A stretch of DNA of 32,240 nt, from positions 1 to 32,240 of the IMG/VR virus record IMGVR_UViG_3300020185_000161; one strand, given 5' to 3'. Position 1 is the first letter of the stretch, and every line of letters begins with the position of its first letter. The DNA is from a virus. The translations under genes were made by a program, and so were the position numbers. Below the pieces are notes generated by a model, which made no database searches, was not told where the DNA came from, and saw only the letters and a list, made by a program, of their open reading frames with translations. Positions 8,590 through 16,501 of the stretch are shown here, piece by piece.

Positions 8590-8982
8590 ATGAAAAATAT
8601 TGTTTTGAATGACGAGAATTTCTTGTTATATTGCGCGCATCATTACGACAACAGTAAATATACTTCTACTGAGGAATTTAACCATGACCTCAGTAGAATC
8701 AAATATATAAAGAAATTGATCACGCGATACATCGTCAATGACGAGCTGAAAGAAAGATTGATACTGAATCATATTATTATTTTAAATAATTGTTTCGGTC
8801 CGGAAGTTCTTTGTAAGTTGTTGTGGTTGAAACTAGAAAAACAGATTGAATATGTGAAACCATTTTTGGTATTGCTGGGTGTATTGCCTAGATACATATA
8901 CCATGTTGGCGATAAAGACTATATAGATACAGACTTAATACTAATGGACCAACATATAGTCGAAAGGCTCAGAGAACTATGA
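8590..8982 (+). CDS. Conserved T4-like phage protein of unknown function
   Basis: The 130-residue protein is mostly alpha-helical. It carries LNDENFLLYCAHHYDN at the start, a helical ERLILNHIIILNNCFGPE segment in the middle and a hydrophobic KPFLVLLGVLP later. I recall this pattern as a widespread unnamed family in T4-like marine phages, usually near tail or baseplate genes. The following gene starts inside its stop codon (ATGA at 8979-8982), so the two are co-translated. No catalytic motif is visible. Confidence 0.75.
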   Translation: MKNIVLNDENFLLYCAHHYDNSKYTSTEEFNHDLSRIKYIKKLITRYIVNDELKERLILNHIIILNNCFGPEVLCKLLWLKLEKQIEYVKPFLVLLGVLPRYIYHVGDKDYIDTDLILMDQHIVERLREL

Positions 8983-9239
8983 ATGAAGAGATCGCCGCAA
9001 ATGTCACTGGAGCAGCTGTTGTTGGTACAGGCGACAATAGCCAGGGTGTGACCTGGAAGCCACGCAATTCAAACGGTCGAAATATGATCGGTGGTGGTGT
9101 CAATACACGCGCTGGCATAATGAAGCCTAACGAGAAGAAGAAGAAGCTTTCCGATATTGTTAAGACAAACACACTGAAAAGCCTTACTCCTCTAGCTAAA
9201 ATGAAGCCCGCATTTAAGACATTAAAAAAGACTCTCTGA
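8979..9239 (+). CDS. Small basic hypothetical protein
   Basis: The protein has 86 residues. The N-terminal half is Gly/Asn/Val-rich and probably disordered, and the C-terminal half is strongly basic (NEKKKKLSDIVK, then KMKPAFKTLKKTL). It overlaps the upstream stop by 4 bases and is followed 1 base later by a GTG-started gene. I do not recognise it; its charge suggests nucleic-acid or membrane contact. Confidence 0.6.
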   Translation: MNEEIAANVTGAAVVGTGDNSQGVTWKPRNSNGRNMIGGGVNTRAGIMKPNEKKKKLSDIVKTNTLKSLTPLAKMKPAFKTLKKTL

Positions 9240-9240
9240 T

Positions 9241-9633
9241 GTGTCTGGTTCTGAGCATCATGACAGAAGACTCGAGAGGGCGCTGGAGAAACTAACGGAC
9301 GTATCGGCCGATCTTAATACGTTGTTAGCTGTCCACGAACAAAGAATTAACCAACAAGAGAAAGGTCTGGTCTCTATGCACGATTCTATAGAATTGAGAC
9401 GCGCAGAATTACAAGAAGCGTTGGATAAGGTCTACAAAACCATGCATGATGAAGATATGCAGGTTGTGGCGAAATTAGATGTAATGAGACTTGAACATAT
9501 CTCACAATACGAAAGACTGACAGAAAAACTCAATACCATGCAGAGATATTTCTGGATGTATATTGGCGGCTTCACAGCGGTTATATTCTTCATCTCAAAC
9601 AGCTCACAAATACTTTCACTTTTCGCAAATTAA
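9241..9633 (+). CDS. Coiled-coil protein with C-terminal membrane anchor
   Basis: The protein has 130 residues and starts with GTG one base after the upstream stop. Residues about 8-105 are long charged helices with heptad-like spacing. Residues about 107-125 (WMYIGGFTAVIFFISN) form one membrane segment near the C-terminus. The architecture, a cytoplasmic coiled coil plus a tail anchor, resembles small phage proteins annotated as haemolysin XhlA-like or holin-associated, but sequence support for that role is weak. It closes the operon ahead of the primase promoter. Confidence 0.65.
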   Translation: MSGSEHHDRRLERALEKLTDVSADLNTLLAVHEQRINQQEKGLVSMHDSIELRRAELQEALDKVYKTMHDEDMQVVAKLDVMRLEHISQYERLTEKLNTMQRYFWMYIGGFTAVIFFISNSSQILSLFAN

Positions 9634-9636
9634 CGC

Positions 9637-9665
9637 TTGCCTTTTAAGTGCAACAACGGTATAAT
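9637..9665 (+). promoter_or_regulatory. Sigma70-type promoter for primase/thyX operon
   Basis: TTGCCT (9637-9642), 17 bases, then a consensus TATAAT (9660-9665). It sits 28 bases before the primase ATG. The -10 region has the same spacing as the nine-member promoter family downstream, but the flanks are more diverged. Confidence 0.75.
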
Positions 9666-9693
9666 AGGTTGTCGCTTTTGAAAAGGTATATTA

Positions 9694-10728
9694 ATGCATT
9701 GGTTAGAACATAAGTATATTAACCTTCTATCGTCTAAACTCGATAAGTTTAAACGTAAGACGTCTACTCTGTACAACTTCAGATGCCCTATTTGTAACGA
9801 CTCTGATACCAACAAGCAGAAAGCCAGAGGTTACATATACGAAAAGAAAGGTAAGATGTCGTTCCACTGTCATAATTGTGGTGCATCTGCTTCTATTAAT
9901 AACTTTATCAGACAAGTTGACAACACTCTCTATAACGAAATGAGAATGGAAAGCCTAGCTGAAAAAGCATCTACAGATACTAAAAAAACTGAACTTGATG
10001 AATTTGTGTCTAAGATGAAGAAGCCTGTTTTCTTAAAGACTGGTCCATTAAAAAGACTGAAGAAAATCAGTCAGTTAAACCACAACCACCCATTAAAACA
10101 ATACGTTGCTGGTAGGAAGATTCCCAATCAATATCACGCAAAGATGTTTTTGTGTCCAAAGTTCTTACATTTCGTTAATGAGCTCATCCCAGATAAATTC
10201 GAACCTAAAGCTTTGAAGTACGACCAGCCCAGATTGTTGATACCTTTCTTTAATCAAGAAAAGAATATGCACGCATTACAGGGTAGAGCTTTAGACAAGA
10301 ATAAGAACACCACTAAGTATATTACCATTGTACTTGATGAGAACACCCCAAAAATATATGGTCTTGATACCGTTGACCCTTCAGAGAAGGTATACTGTGT
10401 TGAAGGACCAATCGATTCGATGTTCATACCAAATTGCGTAGCTTCGGCTGGTGGTGATGTTAGTGCAGTTGGTGAAGAGTTTAGAGATAGTGATCTTGTT
10501 ATTATATATGATAATGAACCAAGATCGCACGAGACAGTTAATAAAATCCAGAAAGCGATAGACAAAGGATTGAGCGTTTGTATTTTTCCAGATAACGTAG
10601 TACATAAAGATATAAACGATATGGTGATGTGTGGTAATTCACCAGAAGCCATTAAAAAACTAATAGACGAAAACACATTCAAATCATTAACAGCGAAATT
10701 GAGACTTTCGAATTGGAGAAAAGTATGA
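9694..10728 (+). CDS. 61: DNA primase, T4 gp61-like
   Basis: At 344 residues this matches T4 gp61 (342) in length and layout. An N-terminal zinc ribbon has Cys31-Cys34 (CPIC) and Cys59-Cys62 (CHNC). The Toprim region has VYCVEGPIDSM, the acidic LVIIYDNE and a terminal DINDMV. In T4 the enzyme makes RNA primers for lagging-strand synthesis with the gp41 helicase. It heads an operon with thyX, whose ATG overlaps its stop, under the promoter at 9637. The assignment is confident from the combination of zinc finger, Toprim and length. Confidence 0.92.
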   Translation: MHWLEHKYINLLSSKLDKFKRKTSTLYNFRCPICNDSDTNKQKARGYIYEKKGKMSFHCHNCGASASINNFIRQVDNTLYNEMRMESLAEKASTDTKKTELDEFVSKMKKPVFLKTGPLKRLKKISQLNHNHPLKQYVAGRKIPNQYHAKMFLCPKFLHFVNELIPDKFEPKALKYDQPRLLIPFFNQEKNMHALQGRALDKNKNTTKYITIVLDENTPKIYGLDTVDPSEKVYCVEGPIDSMFIPNCVASAGGDVSAVGEEFRDSDLVIIYDNEPRSHETVNKIQKAIDKGLSVCIFPDNVVHKDINDMVMCGNSPEAIKKLIDENTFKSLTAKLRLSNWRKV

Positions 10729-11408
10729 GCAGCAAAGTTAGAATTATTGGTAAAACTGAAGTGGTGTGTGATGATCTGGCCGGATCATCGATGGATTCAC
10801 AATCACTGATTGCATATTGTGCACGCATCAGTAATCCATCTGGTCAAACACGTACGGATTCGGAAAAGCTGATCGAGTATTTGATTAAAAATTCCCACTT
10901 TTCGCCTTTTGAAATGGTTTCTGTCCTGATGGAAATTGAGACAACTCGCGATATAGCTAGACAGATTTTGCGCCACCGTTCTTTTTCTTTCCAAGAATAT
11001 AGCCAACGGTACGCTGATCCAACTAAAGATCTAGATTTTGTAACGCGCGAAGCTCGTCTCCAAGACACTAAGAACAGACAAAATAGTATTGAGATAGAAA
11101 ATGATTCAGAATTGCATAGAGATTGGAGAAACGCTCAGGATGGTTTGATTGACGATAGTAAAGAAGTGTACTTGTGGGCTATTAGAAATGGCATAGCTAA
11201 AGAGCAAGCTCGTGCTGTTCTGCCAGAAGGTTTGACTGTTAGTCGTATGAATATGAATGGAACATTACGCTCATGGATTCATTATTGCGCATTACGCTGT
11301 GGGCCAGAAACTCAGAAAGAACACAGAGAAATTGCCACACAATGCTGGGAGCAGATTTGTAAGCACTATCCTATCGTCGCCAACGCATTAGATCATGTGG
11401 AATTATAG
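10725..11408 (+). CDS. thyX: Flavin-dependent thymidylate synthase ThyX
   Basis: The 227-residue protein has the ThyX signature RHR-x7-S at Arg83-His84-Arg85 to Ser93, followed by QRY. ThyX makes dTMP from dUMP using FAD, NADPH and methylene-tetrahydrofolate. I use the ATG at 10725, which overlaps the primase stop (ATGA) and has GGAG at 10715-10718; an in-frame TTG at 10713 is unlikely. With NrdA/NrdB nearby it supplies deoxynucleotides for replication. T4 itself uses a ThyA-type enzyme, so ThyX points to the marine T4-like branch. Confidence 0.95.
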   Translation: MSSKVRIIGKTEVVCDDLAGSSMDSQSLIAYCARISNPSGQTRTDSEKLIEYLIKNSHFSPFEMVSVLMEIETTRDIARQILRHRSFSFQEYSQRYADPTKDLDFVTREARLQDTKNRQNSIEIENDSELHRDWRNAQDGLIDDSKEVYLWAIRNGIAKEQARAVLPEGLTVSRMNMNGTLRSWIHYCALRCGPETQKEHREIATQCWEQICKHYPIVANALDHVEL

Positions 11409-11410
11409 TA

Positions 11411-11686
11411 ATGGACGAATATGCATTAGATAAAAAACAAATTATCGATAATTTGTATCCATTAGCTCTGGATGCATTTGATGAACACATGAATATAAAC
11501 AGAACCATAACATATCTTAAAATTTGTGCTGAAAATGGTTATGCACCGGCGCTTGGTAAGTTAGGTTTCCTATATAGCGAACGGATAAAAGATATTAAAC
11601 AAGCAGAATATTGGTATAATAAAGCGCATGAAGTAGGCGATCAGAATGCAGAACATTACATGCGTTCTATGAAGGAAGGGACGTAA
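11411..11686 (+). CDS. Sel1/TPR-like repeat protein
   Basis: The protein has 91 residues, helical throughout. NGYAPALGKLGFLYSE and QAEYWYNKAHEVGDQNA fit the Sel1-like repeat pattern (A..LG.LY, then A..WY.KA...G...A), so roughly two helix-turn-helix repeats are present. Such repeats mediate protein contacts. It is wedged between thyX and nrdA with gaps of 2 and 6 bases, so it is co-transcribed with nucleotide-metabolism genes. Its partner is unknown. Confidence 0.7.
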   Translation: MDEYALDKKQIIDNLYPLALDAFDEHMNINRTITYLKICAENGYAPALGKLGFLYSERIKDIKQAEYWYNKAHEVGDQNAEHYMRSMKEGT

Positions 11687-11692
11687 ACTAGA

Positions 11693-14029
11693 ATGACAAA
11701 AAAGAATATTGTATGTGTTACAAAGAGAAATGGAGCCAAAGAGGCTCTCGATCTCAATAAGTTCCATAAAGTCGTAGGATGGGCTTGCGAAGGTATTAGT
11801 GGCGTTTCTGCTTCAGAGATAGAATTAAAATCTCAAATTCAATTTTATGATAACATCAAGACTGTTGATATCCAAGAAACACTTATTAAGGCGTCTGCAG
11901 ACCTTATCAGCGAAGAATCCCCAGGGTATCAATACGTAGCATCTAGATTGATCAATTATAATCTACGAAAACAAGTATATGGTAAAACTAAAGATTGGAT
12001 GTTTGATATTCCACACCTGAATGATCATATCAATACTACTGTAGATTTGGGCTATTACGACTCAGATATTACTGGCGTGTATAGCGACGAAGAGCTAGAC
12101 AAGATCAACAATATGATAGATCACGAGAGGGATTATAATATTGCTTATGTCGGTATGGAACAGTTCCGTGGTAAATATCTTATTAAAAACCGAGTGTCAG
12201 GCGAGGTGTTTGAAACACCGCAGATGTGTTTTATCATGATTGCTCTAACTTTATTCCGCGAATACGATAAGAGGTATGATAGCGAATATAGGCTTGGGAT
12301 GATCAAATCTTTTTATGATTGCATTTCTAACTTTGAAATCTCTCTCCCGACTCCAATCATGGCTGGTCTACGTTCCCCTCAGAAACAATTCTCTTCGTGT
12401 GTTTTGGTGGAAACTGATGATTCGTTGGATTCCATCAGCGCTACATCATCGGCGATCGTTAAATACGTTTCTCAGAAAGCAGGTATTGGTATTGGCGCTG
12501 GTAGAATCAGGGCTATTGGTTCTAAGATTCGAAACGGAGACACCACGCATACCGGGACAATTCCGTTCTTTAAACACTTCCAGAGTGCAGTCAAAAGTTG
12601 TAGTCAAGGCGGAGTTCGCGGGGGAGCTGCAACGTTATATTATCCCATCTGGCACTACGAGGTGGAGGATCTATTAGTACTCAAGAATAATAAAGGCACT
12701 GAGGATAACCGTATTCGACATATGGATTACGGCGTGCAGTTCAACCGTTTAATGTACCAGCGTGTTATAGAAAATAAAGATATAACACTGTTCAGTCCTA
12801 ATGATGTTCCTGACTTGTACGATGCTTTCTTTATCGATAATGATAAGTTTGAAACCTTGTATGAGAAATATGAGAAATCTACTAAAATTAGAAAGAAAAC
12901 AGTTCCAGCGATAGAGTTGTTTTCTTCCTTTGTACAAGAAAGAAAGGACACTGGTCGCATCTATTTGATGAATGTGGATCACGCAAATGATCATGGATCT
13001 TTTATCAAAGACAAAGCGCCTATCAGGATGAGCAATCTCTGTTGCGAAATCACACTCCCAACAAAGCCACTGAACAATATCAATGATCCAGCTGGTGAGA
13101 TTTCACTATGTACTCTTGCCGCGGTCAACTGGGGTAAAATCAAATCACCCGAAGACTTCAAGAAACCATGTGAAGTTATTGTCCGTGCATTAGATGAATT
13201 GCTGACATATCAAGATTACCCAGTACTAGCTGCAGAGATATCAACGATGAACCGCAGACCACTTGGTGTTGGTATCGTTAATATGGCGTATTGGATTGCT
13301 AAGAATAATCTATCTTACCAGAATATTGATAAAGATGGCCTCCAAATGATCCACGAATACACAGAAGCATGGTCTTACTATCTGATTAAAGCGTCTATTG
13401 ATTTAGCAAGAGAAAGAGGCGCGTGTCTAAAGACTGATGAAACCAAATATTCACAAGGTATCATGCCTATCGACACTTATAAGAAAGATGTCGACGAGCT
13501 AGTTGACCCTGTGTACCATTATAACTGGGAATCACTTAGAGAACAAGCAAAAGAATACGGTATTCGAAATTCAACTTTGATGGCATTAATGCCGTCAGAA
13601 ACATCAGCGCAGGTCTCGAACTCCACTAACGGGATTGAGCCTCCAAGAGCTCTAGTCTCTATCAAACAATCAAAGGATGGTGTGCTGAGGCAGGTTGTTC
13701 CAGAAATTCGGAAGTTGAAAAACAAATATGATTTGTTGTGGGACCAGAAATCACCAATAGGTTATTTGAAGATTTGTGCTGTTCTGCAGAAATTTATCGA
13801 CCAAGGAATTTCAATCAACACATCATATAACCCACAACATTATACCGACGAGAAGATTCCGTTGAGTGAGATGATTCAACACCTATTAGTCTGTTACAAA
13901 TATGGAACGAAACAGCTGTATTATTTTAACACATATGACGGTGCTGGTGAGATCGATGTTTACAACTCAGAGCCTGAATTGGCTGTGGGTGAAATTGACG
14001 AGGAAGATTGCGATTCCTGTCACATCTAA
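11693..14029 (+). CDS. nrdA: Ribonucleotide reductase class Ia large subunit
   Basis: The protein has 778 residues. Residues about 5-95 form an ATP-cone allosteric domain. The active site is intact: Cys236 (SSCVLVE), Asn448/Cys450/Glu452 (SNLCCE) and Cys473 (LCTLAAVN), with the radical-path tyrosine pair in LYYFNT near residue 743 and redox cysteines in the C-terminal DCDSC. It reduces NDPs to dNDPs using the NrdB tyrosyl radical. The C-terminal CxxC is re-reduced by a thioredoxin or glutaredoxin, and a candidate glutaredoxin is encoded at 18203. nrdB follows 630 bases later, separated by a structural gene and an unexplained segment. Confidence 0.96.
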   Translation: MTKKNIVCVTKRNGAKEALDLNKFHKVVGWACEGISGVSASEIELKSQIQFYDNIKTVDIQETLIKASADLISEESPGYQYVASRLINYNLRKQVYGKTKDWMFDIPHLNDHINTTVDLGYYDSDITGVYSDEELDKINNMIDHERDYNIAYVGMEQFRGKYLIKNRVSGEVFETPQMCFIMIALTLFREYDKRYDSEYRLGMIKSFYDCISNFEISLPTPIMAGLRSPQKQFSSCVLVETDDSLDSISATSSAIVKYVSQKAGIGIGAGRIRAIGSKIRNGDTTHTGTIPFFKHFQSAVKSCSQGGVRGGAATLYYPIWHYEVEDLLVLKNNKGTEDNRIRHMDYGVQFNRLMYQRVIENKDITLFSPNDVPDLYDAFFIDNDKFETLYEKYEKSTKIRKKTVPAIELFSSFVQERKDTGRIYLMNVDHANDHGSFIKDKAPIRMSNLCCEITLPTKPLNNINDPAGEISLCTLAAVNWGKIKSPEDFKKPCEVIVRALDELLTYQDYPVLAAEISTMNRRPLGVGIVNMAYWIAKNNLSYQNIDKDGLQMIHEYTEAWSYYLIKASIDLARERGACLKTDETKYSQGIMPIDTYKKDVDELVDPVYHYNWESLREQAKEYGIRNSTLMALMPSETSAQVSNSTNGIEPPRALVSIKQSKDGVLRQVVPEIRKLKNKYDLLWDQKSPIGYLKICAVLQKFIDQGISINTSYNPQHYTDEKIPLSEMIQHLLVCYKYGTKQLYYFNTYDGAGEIDVYNSEPELAVGEIDEEDCDSCHI

Positions 14030-14077
14030 GATTTGTTAAAACTCGACGCGATATTGAATTGTATTTGTATAGGTTAA

Positions 14078-14101
14078 TATAAATACGAGATAGCATAAAT
14101 A
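14078..14101 (+). promoter_or_regulatory. Late promoter, two overlapping-type boxes
   Basis: An exact TATAAATA lies at 14078-14085 and a second ATAAATA (preceded by C) ends at 14101. They precede the ATG at 14136 by 50 and 34 bases. Both match the T4 late octamer, so the next gene is probably expressed late although it lies inside the early nucleotide-metabolism block. Confidence 0.7.
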
Positions 14102-14135
14102 CAATTATACAACACCCGTATAGGAAACCTCAATA

Positions 14136-14372
14136 ATGGCATATCACAATAAAAAATTTAGTGAAGATAACTTCGTTCAAACTGGTTTTGGTATTGGACC
14201 ACACGACTATGTGGCATATACTTATGGCACAGGTGGCGGAACTTCAGCTACTAATCTTACTGATGTACGTTATTATCGTGGTGGGCAACAAGCATCGGGC
14301 ACTCTAATCGCGCATATCACTTACACATACGACGCAAGCGACAACATGCTAACTGCTGAACGCGTTTCGTAA
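14136..14372 (+). CDS. Small structural-type protein inserted between nrdA and nrdB
   Basis: This protein of 78 residues has a pattern (ENRFVQ-like DNFVQTGFGIGP, DYVAYTYG, LTDVRYYRGG, IAHITYTYDASDN) seen in small beta-rich virion proteins of marine T4-like phages. It has its own T4-type late promoter and GGAAAC upstream of the ATG. Its presence between nrdA and nrdB looks like a late-gene insertion into an early module. A tiny ORF starts on its stop codon (TAATG at 14370). Confidence 0.65.
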   Translation: MAYHNKKFSEDNFVQTGFGIGPHDYVAYTYGTGGGTSATNLTDVRYYRGGQQASGTLIAHITYTYDASDNMLTAERVS

Positions 14373-14546
14373 TGTCTAGGTATACAATCAATCCCAGACC
14401 AGGAAGAGAAGCTCAATTAGACAAGAGAAGGGCGGCGGGGACTTTATGGCCTGCAATACAAATTTGACTCTTTCCGTCCTGCAATGCTAGGATCTGGGCA
14501 ACAGCTAAGAGGTGGGAACGGCTACCCCACGCACCGGAAACGGTAA
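14372..14546 (+). pseudogene. Possible small gene split by a +1 frameshift
   Basis: An ATG overlaps the upstream stop (TAATG) and opens 31 codons (MSRYTINPRPGREAQ...) ending at TGA 14465-14467. A second frame, open from 14421 to TAA 14544-14546, continues with codon-like sequence (LYGLQYKFDSFRPAMLGSG..., then GGNGYPTHRKR). Dropping one base near the G4 run at 14437-14440 joins them into a basic protein of about 57 residues. This could be a decayed gene, a sequencing error or programmed frameshifting. I do not recognise the product. The 3' part overlaps a run of GNRA hairpins, so the segment may act as RNA instead. Confidence 0.4.
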
Positions 14547-14585
14547 GTAAGCCCGCAAGGGTCCAAGAGATGAGTGTTAGCAAGC
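14485..14585 (+). ncRNA. Candidate structured RNA with GNRA hairpins
   Basis: Within about 100 bases there are small hairpins: CTG-ggcaa-CAG (14494-14504), GTGGG/CCCAC (14512-14530), CCG-gaaa-CGG (14534-14543) and CCC-gcaa-GGG (14552-14561). TGCTAG at 14485 can pair with TTAGCA at 14577-14582 to close the whole as a multibranch domain. GAAA and GCAA are classic GNRA tetraloops. GC content is higher than in neighbouring sequence. I could not match it to a group I or II intron core, tRNA, tmRNA or a known small ribozyme. The stems are short, so this is a candidate only. Confidence 0.35.
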
Positions 14586-14602
14586 TCCTTAGTTAATAAA
14601 GC

Positions 14603-14631
14603 TTGACTTTATATTGAAACTACGTTATACT
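14603..14631 (+). promoter_or_regulatory. Family promoter for nrdB
   Basis: TTGACT (14603-14608), 17 bases, TATACT (14626-14631), then a second TATAA nine bases downstream. The nrdB ATG is 28 bases past the -10, behind AAGG. This is one of nine near-identical promoters in the window. Confidence 0.85.
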
Positions 14632-14659
14632 ACGTTATAATTAATTTACCTAACTAAGG

Positions 14660-15757
14660 ATGTCTCGCGTGAAAGTATTTGATACTAATACCAAGAAAAA
14701 CCATATGGATTGTAAGCTCTTTTTGGACGAATCACCTACTATTGCAAGATACGATATGCAGAAATACCCATTTCTGGATAAGCTCACCGAAAAGCAGCTG
14801 GGTTTCTTCTGGACTCCACAAGAAGTGGATATCTATAAGGATAGCAAAGACTTCAAACAACTCAGCTCGCATGAGCAACATATTTTTACATCAAACCTCA
14901 AAAGGCAAATATTACTAGATTCAGTGCAGGGTCGTGCACCCACTGCTGCTTTTGGTAGTATTTGCTCCCTTCCGGAATTAGAAAACTGGATCATCACCTG
15001 GGCTTTCAGTGAGACAATCCACTCTCGATCATACACTCATATCATTCGAAACATTTACTCGAATCCATCTGAAGTGTTTGATACTATCATGGACACGGAT
15101 GAAATTGTTGATTGTGCTGATCAAATTAGCGAGTACTACGATAAACTTATCCACTTCAATAATGCTGTGGATATGGGTACGCCCGTATCTTCATACGAAC
15201 ATAAGAAAGCTATCTGGCTGACTCTCATGTCGGTGAATATTTTGGAAGGCGTTCGCTTTTATGTCAGCTTTGCTTGTTCGTGGGCTTTCGCTGAACTGAA
15301 GAGAATGGAAGGTAATGCAAAGATCATTAAGTTGATTGCTCGTGACGAAAATCTCCACCTAGCCGGCACTCAGCAATTGTTAAAGGTGCTGCCGAAAGAC
15401 GATCCTGATTTCGCTAAGATACGCGAAGACACCCTTGATGAATGCATCCAGATGTTTGTTGACGCTGTCGATCAAGAAAAGTCATGGGCTGATTATTTGT
15501 TTGCTGATGGTAGCATGATTGGTCTCAACTCAGAACTTTTATGTGACTACATCGAGTGGATTGCGAATAAACGCATGACAGCTGTTGGCGTCGAATCCCC
15601 ATACAAAGGCGGATCAAATCCTCTACCGTGGACTGCTAAATGGATCAGTGGAGGGGATGTTCAAGTGGCGCCACAAGAAACGGAAATAACGAGCTATATT
15701 GGTGGTGGAGTTAATAAGGACGTGGGTGAAGATACATTCAAGGGGTTCTCGCTTTAA
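14660..15757 (+). CDS. nrdB: Ribonucleotide reductase class Ia small subunit
   Basis: The protein has 365 residues with all the di-iron ligands of the E. coli R2 pattern: Asp87 (LLDS), Glu118 and His121 (SETIH), Glu196 (ILEGV), Glu230 and His233 (ARDENLH). The radical tyrosine is Tyr125 (SRSYTHIIRNI). It generates the radical used by NrdA. No intron interrupts it, unlike T4 nrdB. It is transcribed from its own family promoter with a short leader. The GIY-YIG-like gene follows, with a late promoter between. Confidence 0.96.
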   Translation: MSRVKVFDTNTKKNHMDCKLFLDESPTIARYDMQKYPFLDKLTEKQLGFFWTPQEVDIYKDSKDFKQLSSHEQHIFTSNLKRQILLDSVQGRAPTAAFGSICSLPELENWIITWAFSETIHSRSYTHIIRNIYSNPSEVFDTIMDTDEIVDCADQISEYYDKLIHFNNAVDMGTPVSSYEHKKAIWLTLMSVNILEGVRFYVSFACSWAFAELKRMEGNAKIIKLIARDENLHLAGTQQLLKVLPKDDPDFAKIREDTLDECIQMFVDAVDQEKSWADYLFADGSMIGLNSELLCDYIEWIANKRMTAVGVESPYKGGSNPLPWTAKWISGGDVQVAPQETEITSYIGGGVNKDVGEDTFKGFSL

Positions 15758-15773
15758 TGACCTCGAAGCCATA

Positions 15774-15781
15774 TATAAATA
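15774..15781 (+). promoter_or_regulatory. T4-type late promoter
   Basis: An exact TATAAATA, 16 bases after the nrdB stop. The predicted start lies about 6 bases downstream, which puts the ATG at 15804 on a short leader containing TGGGA. Confidence 0.6.
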
Positions 15782-15803
15782 TTCTGAAATGGGATATTTT
15801 ATT

Positions 15804-16217
15804 ATGTGGCTCTATGAGAATAAAGAATTCGATGGCGAAGATCTCTCTGATTTTGCAGGTTTTGTGTATATTATTACCAATTCTGAAACCAATAAGAAAT
15901 ATATTGGTAAAAAACTATTCAAAAACACAAGACATGTTCGGCTGAAAAGCAAAAAGCGCAGAGAGAAAAGAGTTACTGAATCCGATTGGAAAGATTATTT
16001 CGGGTCCAATAAAGTTTTGATTGAGGATGTGGCTTCCATGGGCGCAGATAAATTCCAAAGAGAAATATTGAGATTATGTGCAACCAAAGGCGAGTGTAAT
16101 TATTGGGAAGCGCATTACCAGTTCAAACATGAGGTGTTGTTGCATCCGGAAGATTGGTACAATGAACATATCTGGGTCAGAGTCCACCGCACTCATGTTA
16201 ATAAAATAATAAAATAA
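15804..16217 (+). CDS. GIY-YIG-like nuclease domain protein
   Basis: Starting at the ATG at 15804 gives 137 residues (MWLYENKEFDGED...); the ATG at 15789 is an in-frame alternative. GFVYIITN followed by KKYIGKK fits the GIY-YIG fold, with the two Tyr and a downstream Lys/Arg-rich strand. Then DWKDYFGSN and the acidic GECNYWEAHYQF supply a candidate catalytic Glu. I recall this as a conserved T4-like phage family rather than a typical homing endonuclease, because it lacks an obvious DNA-binding tail. It has its own late promoter. A role in DNA processing during packaging or recombination is inferred. Confidence 0.75.
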   Translation: MWLYENKEFDGEDLSDFAGFVYIITNSETNKKYIGKKLFKNTRHVRLKSKKRREKRVTESDWKDYFGSNKVLIEDVASMGADKFQREILRLCATKGECNYWEAHYQFKHEVLLHPEDWYNEHIWVRVHRTHVNKIIK

Positions 16218-16220
16218 AAC

Positions 16221-16249
16221 TTGACTTTAATGCATTATTACCGTATACT
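16221..16249 (+). promoter_or_regulatory. Family promoter upstream of small membrane protein
   Basis: TTGACT (16221-16226), 17 bases, TATACT (16244-16249). The -10 is part of an inverted repeat TATAC-tactt-GTATA. The AAAAAAGGAAA leader continues to the ATG at 16281. It drives the membrane protein and probably the genes to 17404 or beyond. Confidence 0.85.
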
Positions 16250-16280
16250 ACTTGTATAATTTACTAAAAAAGGAAACGTA

Positions 16281-16487
16281 ATGAATACTCTAGCTATAAC
16301 TGACTTGGTTAATATTGTTTCTGGGTCCAATCTATTCGAACTTGGTATTATTGCACTACCCGCCTCAATTATTGTCATCGCCGCAATCCTTGCTATCATT
16401 AAAGTTGCCATGAAGCCTATGGCTCTCCTTGCGTTAGCTGGACTTCTTGGTTGGGGACTTTTGACCACTGGATGGTTTAGTTTTTAG
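16281..16487 (+). CDS. Small two-helix membrane protein
   Basis: The protein has 68 residues, with two hydrophobic segments at about 20-43 and 46-64 joined by a short KPM turn and a short polar N-terminus. Size and topology fit small phage membrane proteins, including class II-type holins, but an early-type promoter and separation from the spanins (28855) argue against calling it a holin. Strong AAGGAAA ribosome site 7 bases before the ATG. Function unknown; likely acts at the inner membrane. Confidence 0.65.
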   Translation: MNTLAITDLVNIVSGSNLFELGIIALPASIIVIAAILAIIKVAMKPMALLALAGLLGWGLLTTGWFSF

Positions 16488-16501
16488 GGGTGATTAGTCA
16501 T

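Noticed and set aside
14372-14600. Group I or group II intron upstream of nrdB, tRNA or tmRNA
   Set aside because: No P7/guanosine-binding core, domain V-like hairpin, cloverleaf or TTCGA-type T-loop could be found, and nrdB is uninterrupted.
15804-16217. Mobile homing endonuclease next to nrdB
   Set aside because: The GIY-YIG-like domain lacks an evident DNA-recognition tail, there is no intron or disrupted gene beside it, and it has its own late promoter as a resident phage gene would.
16281-16487. Holin assignment for the two-helix membrane protein
   Set aside because: Topology fits but the promoter is early-type and no lysis gene is adjacent, so the call would rest on hydrophobicity alone.
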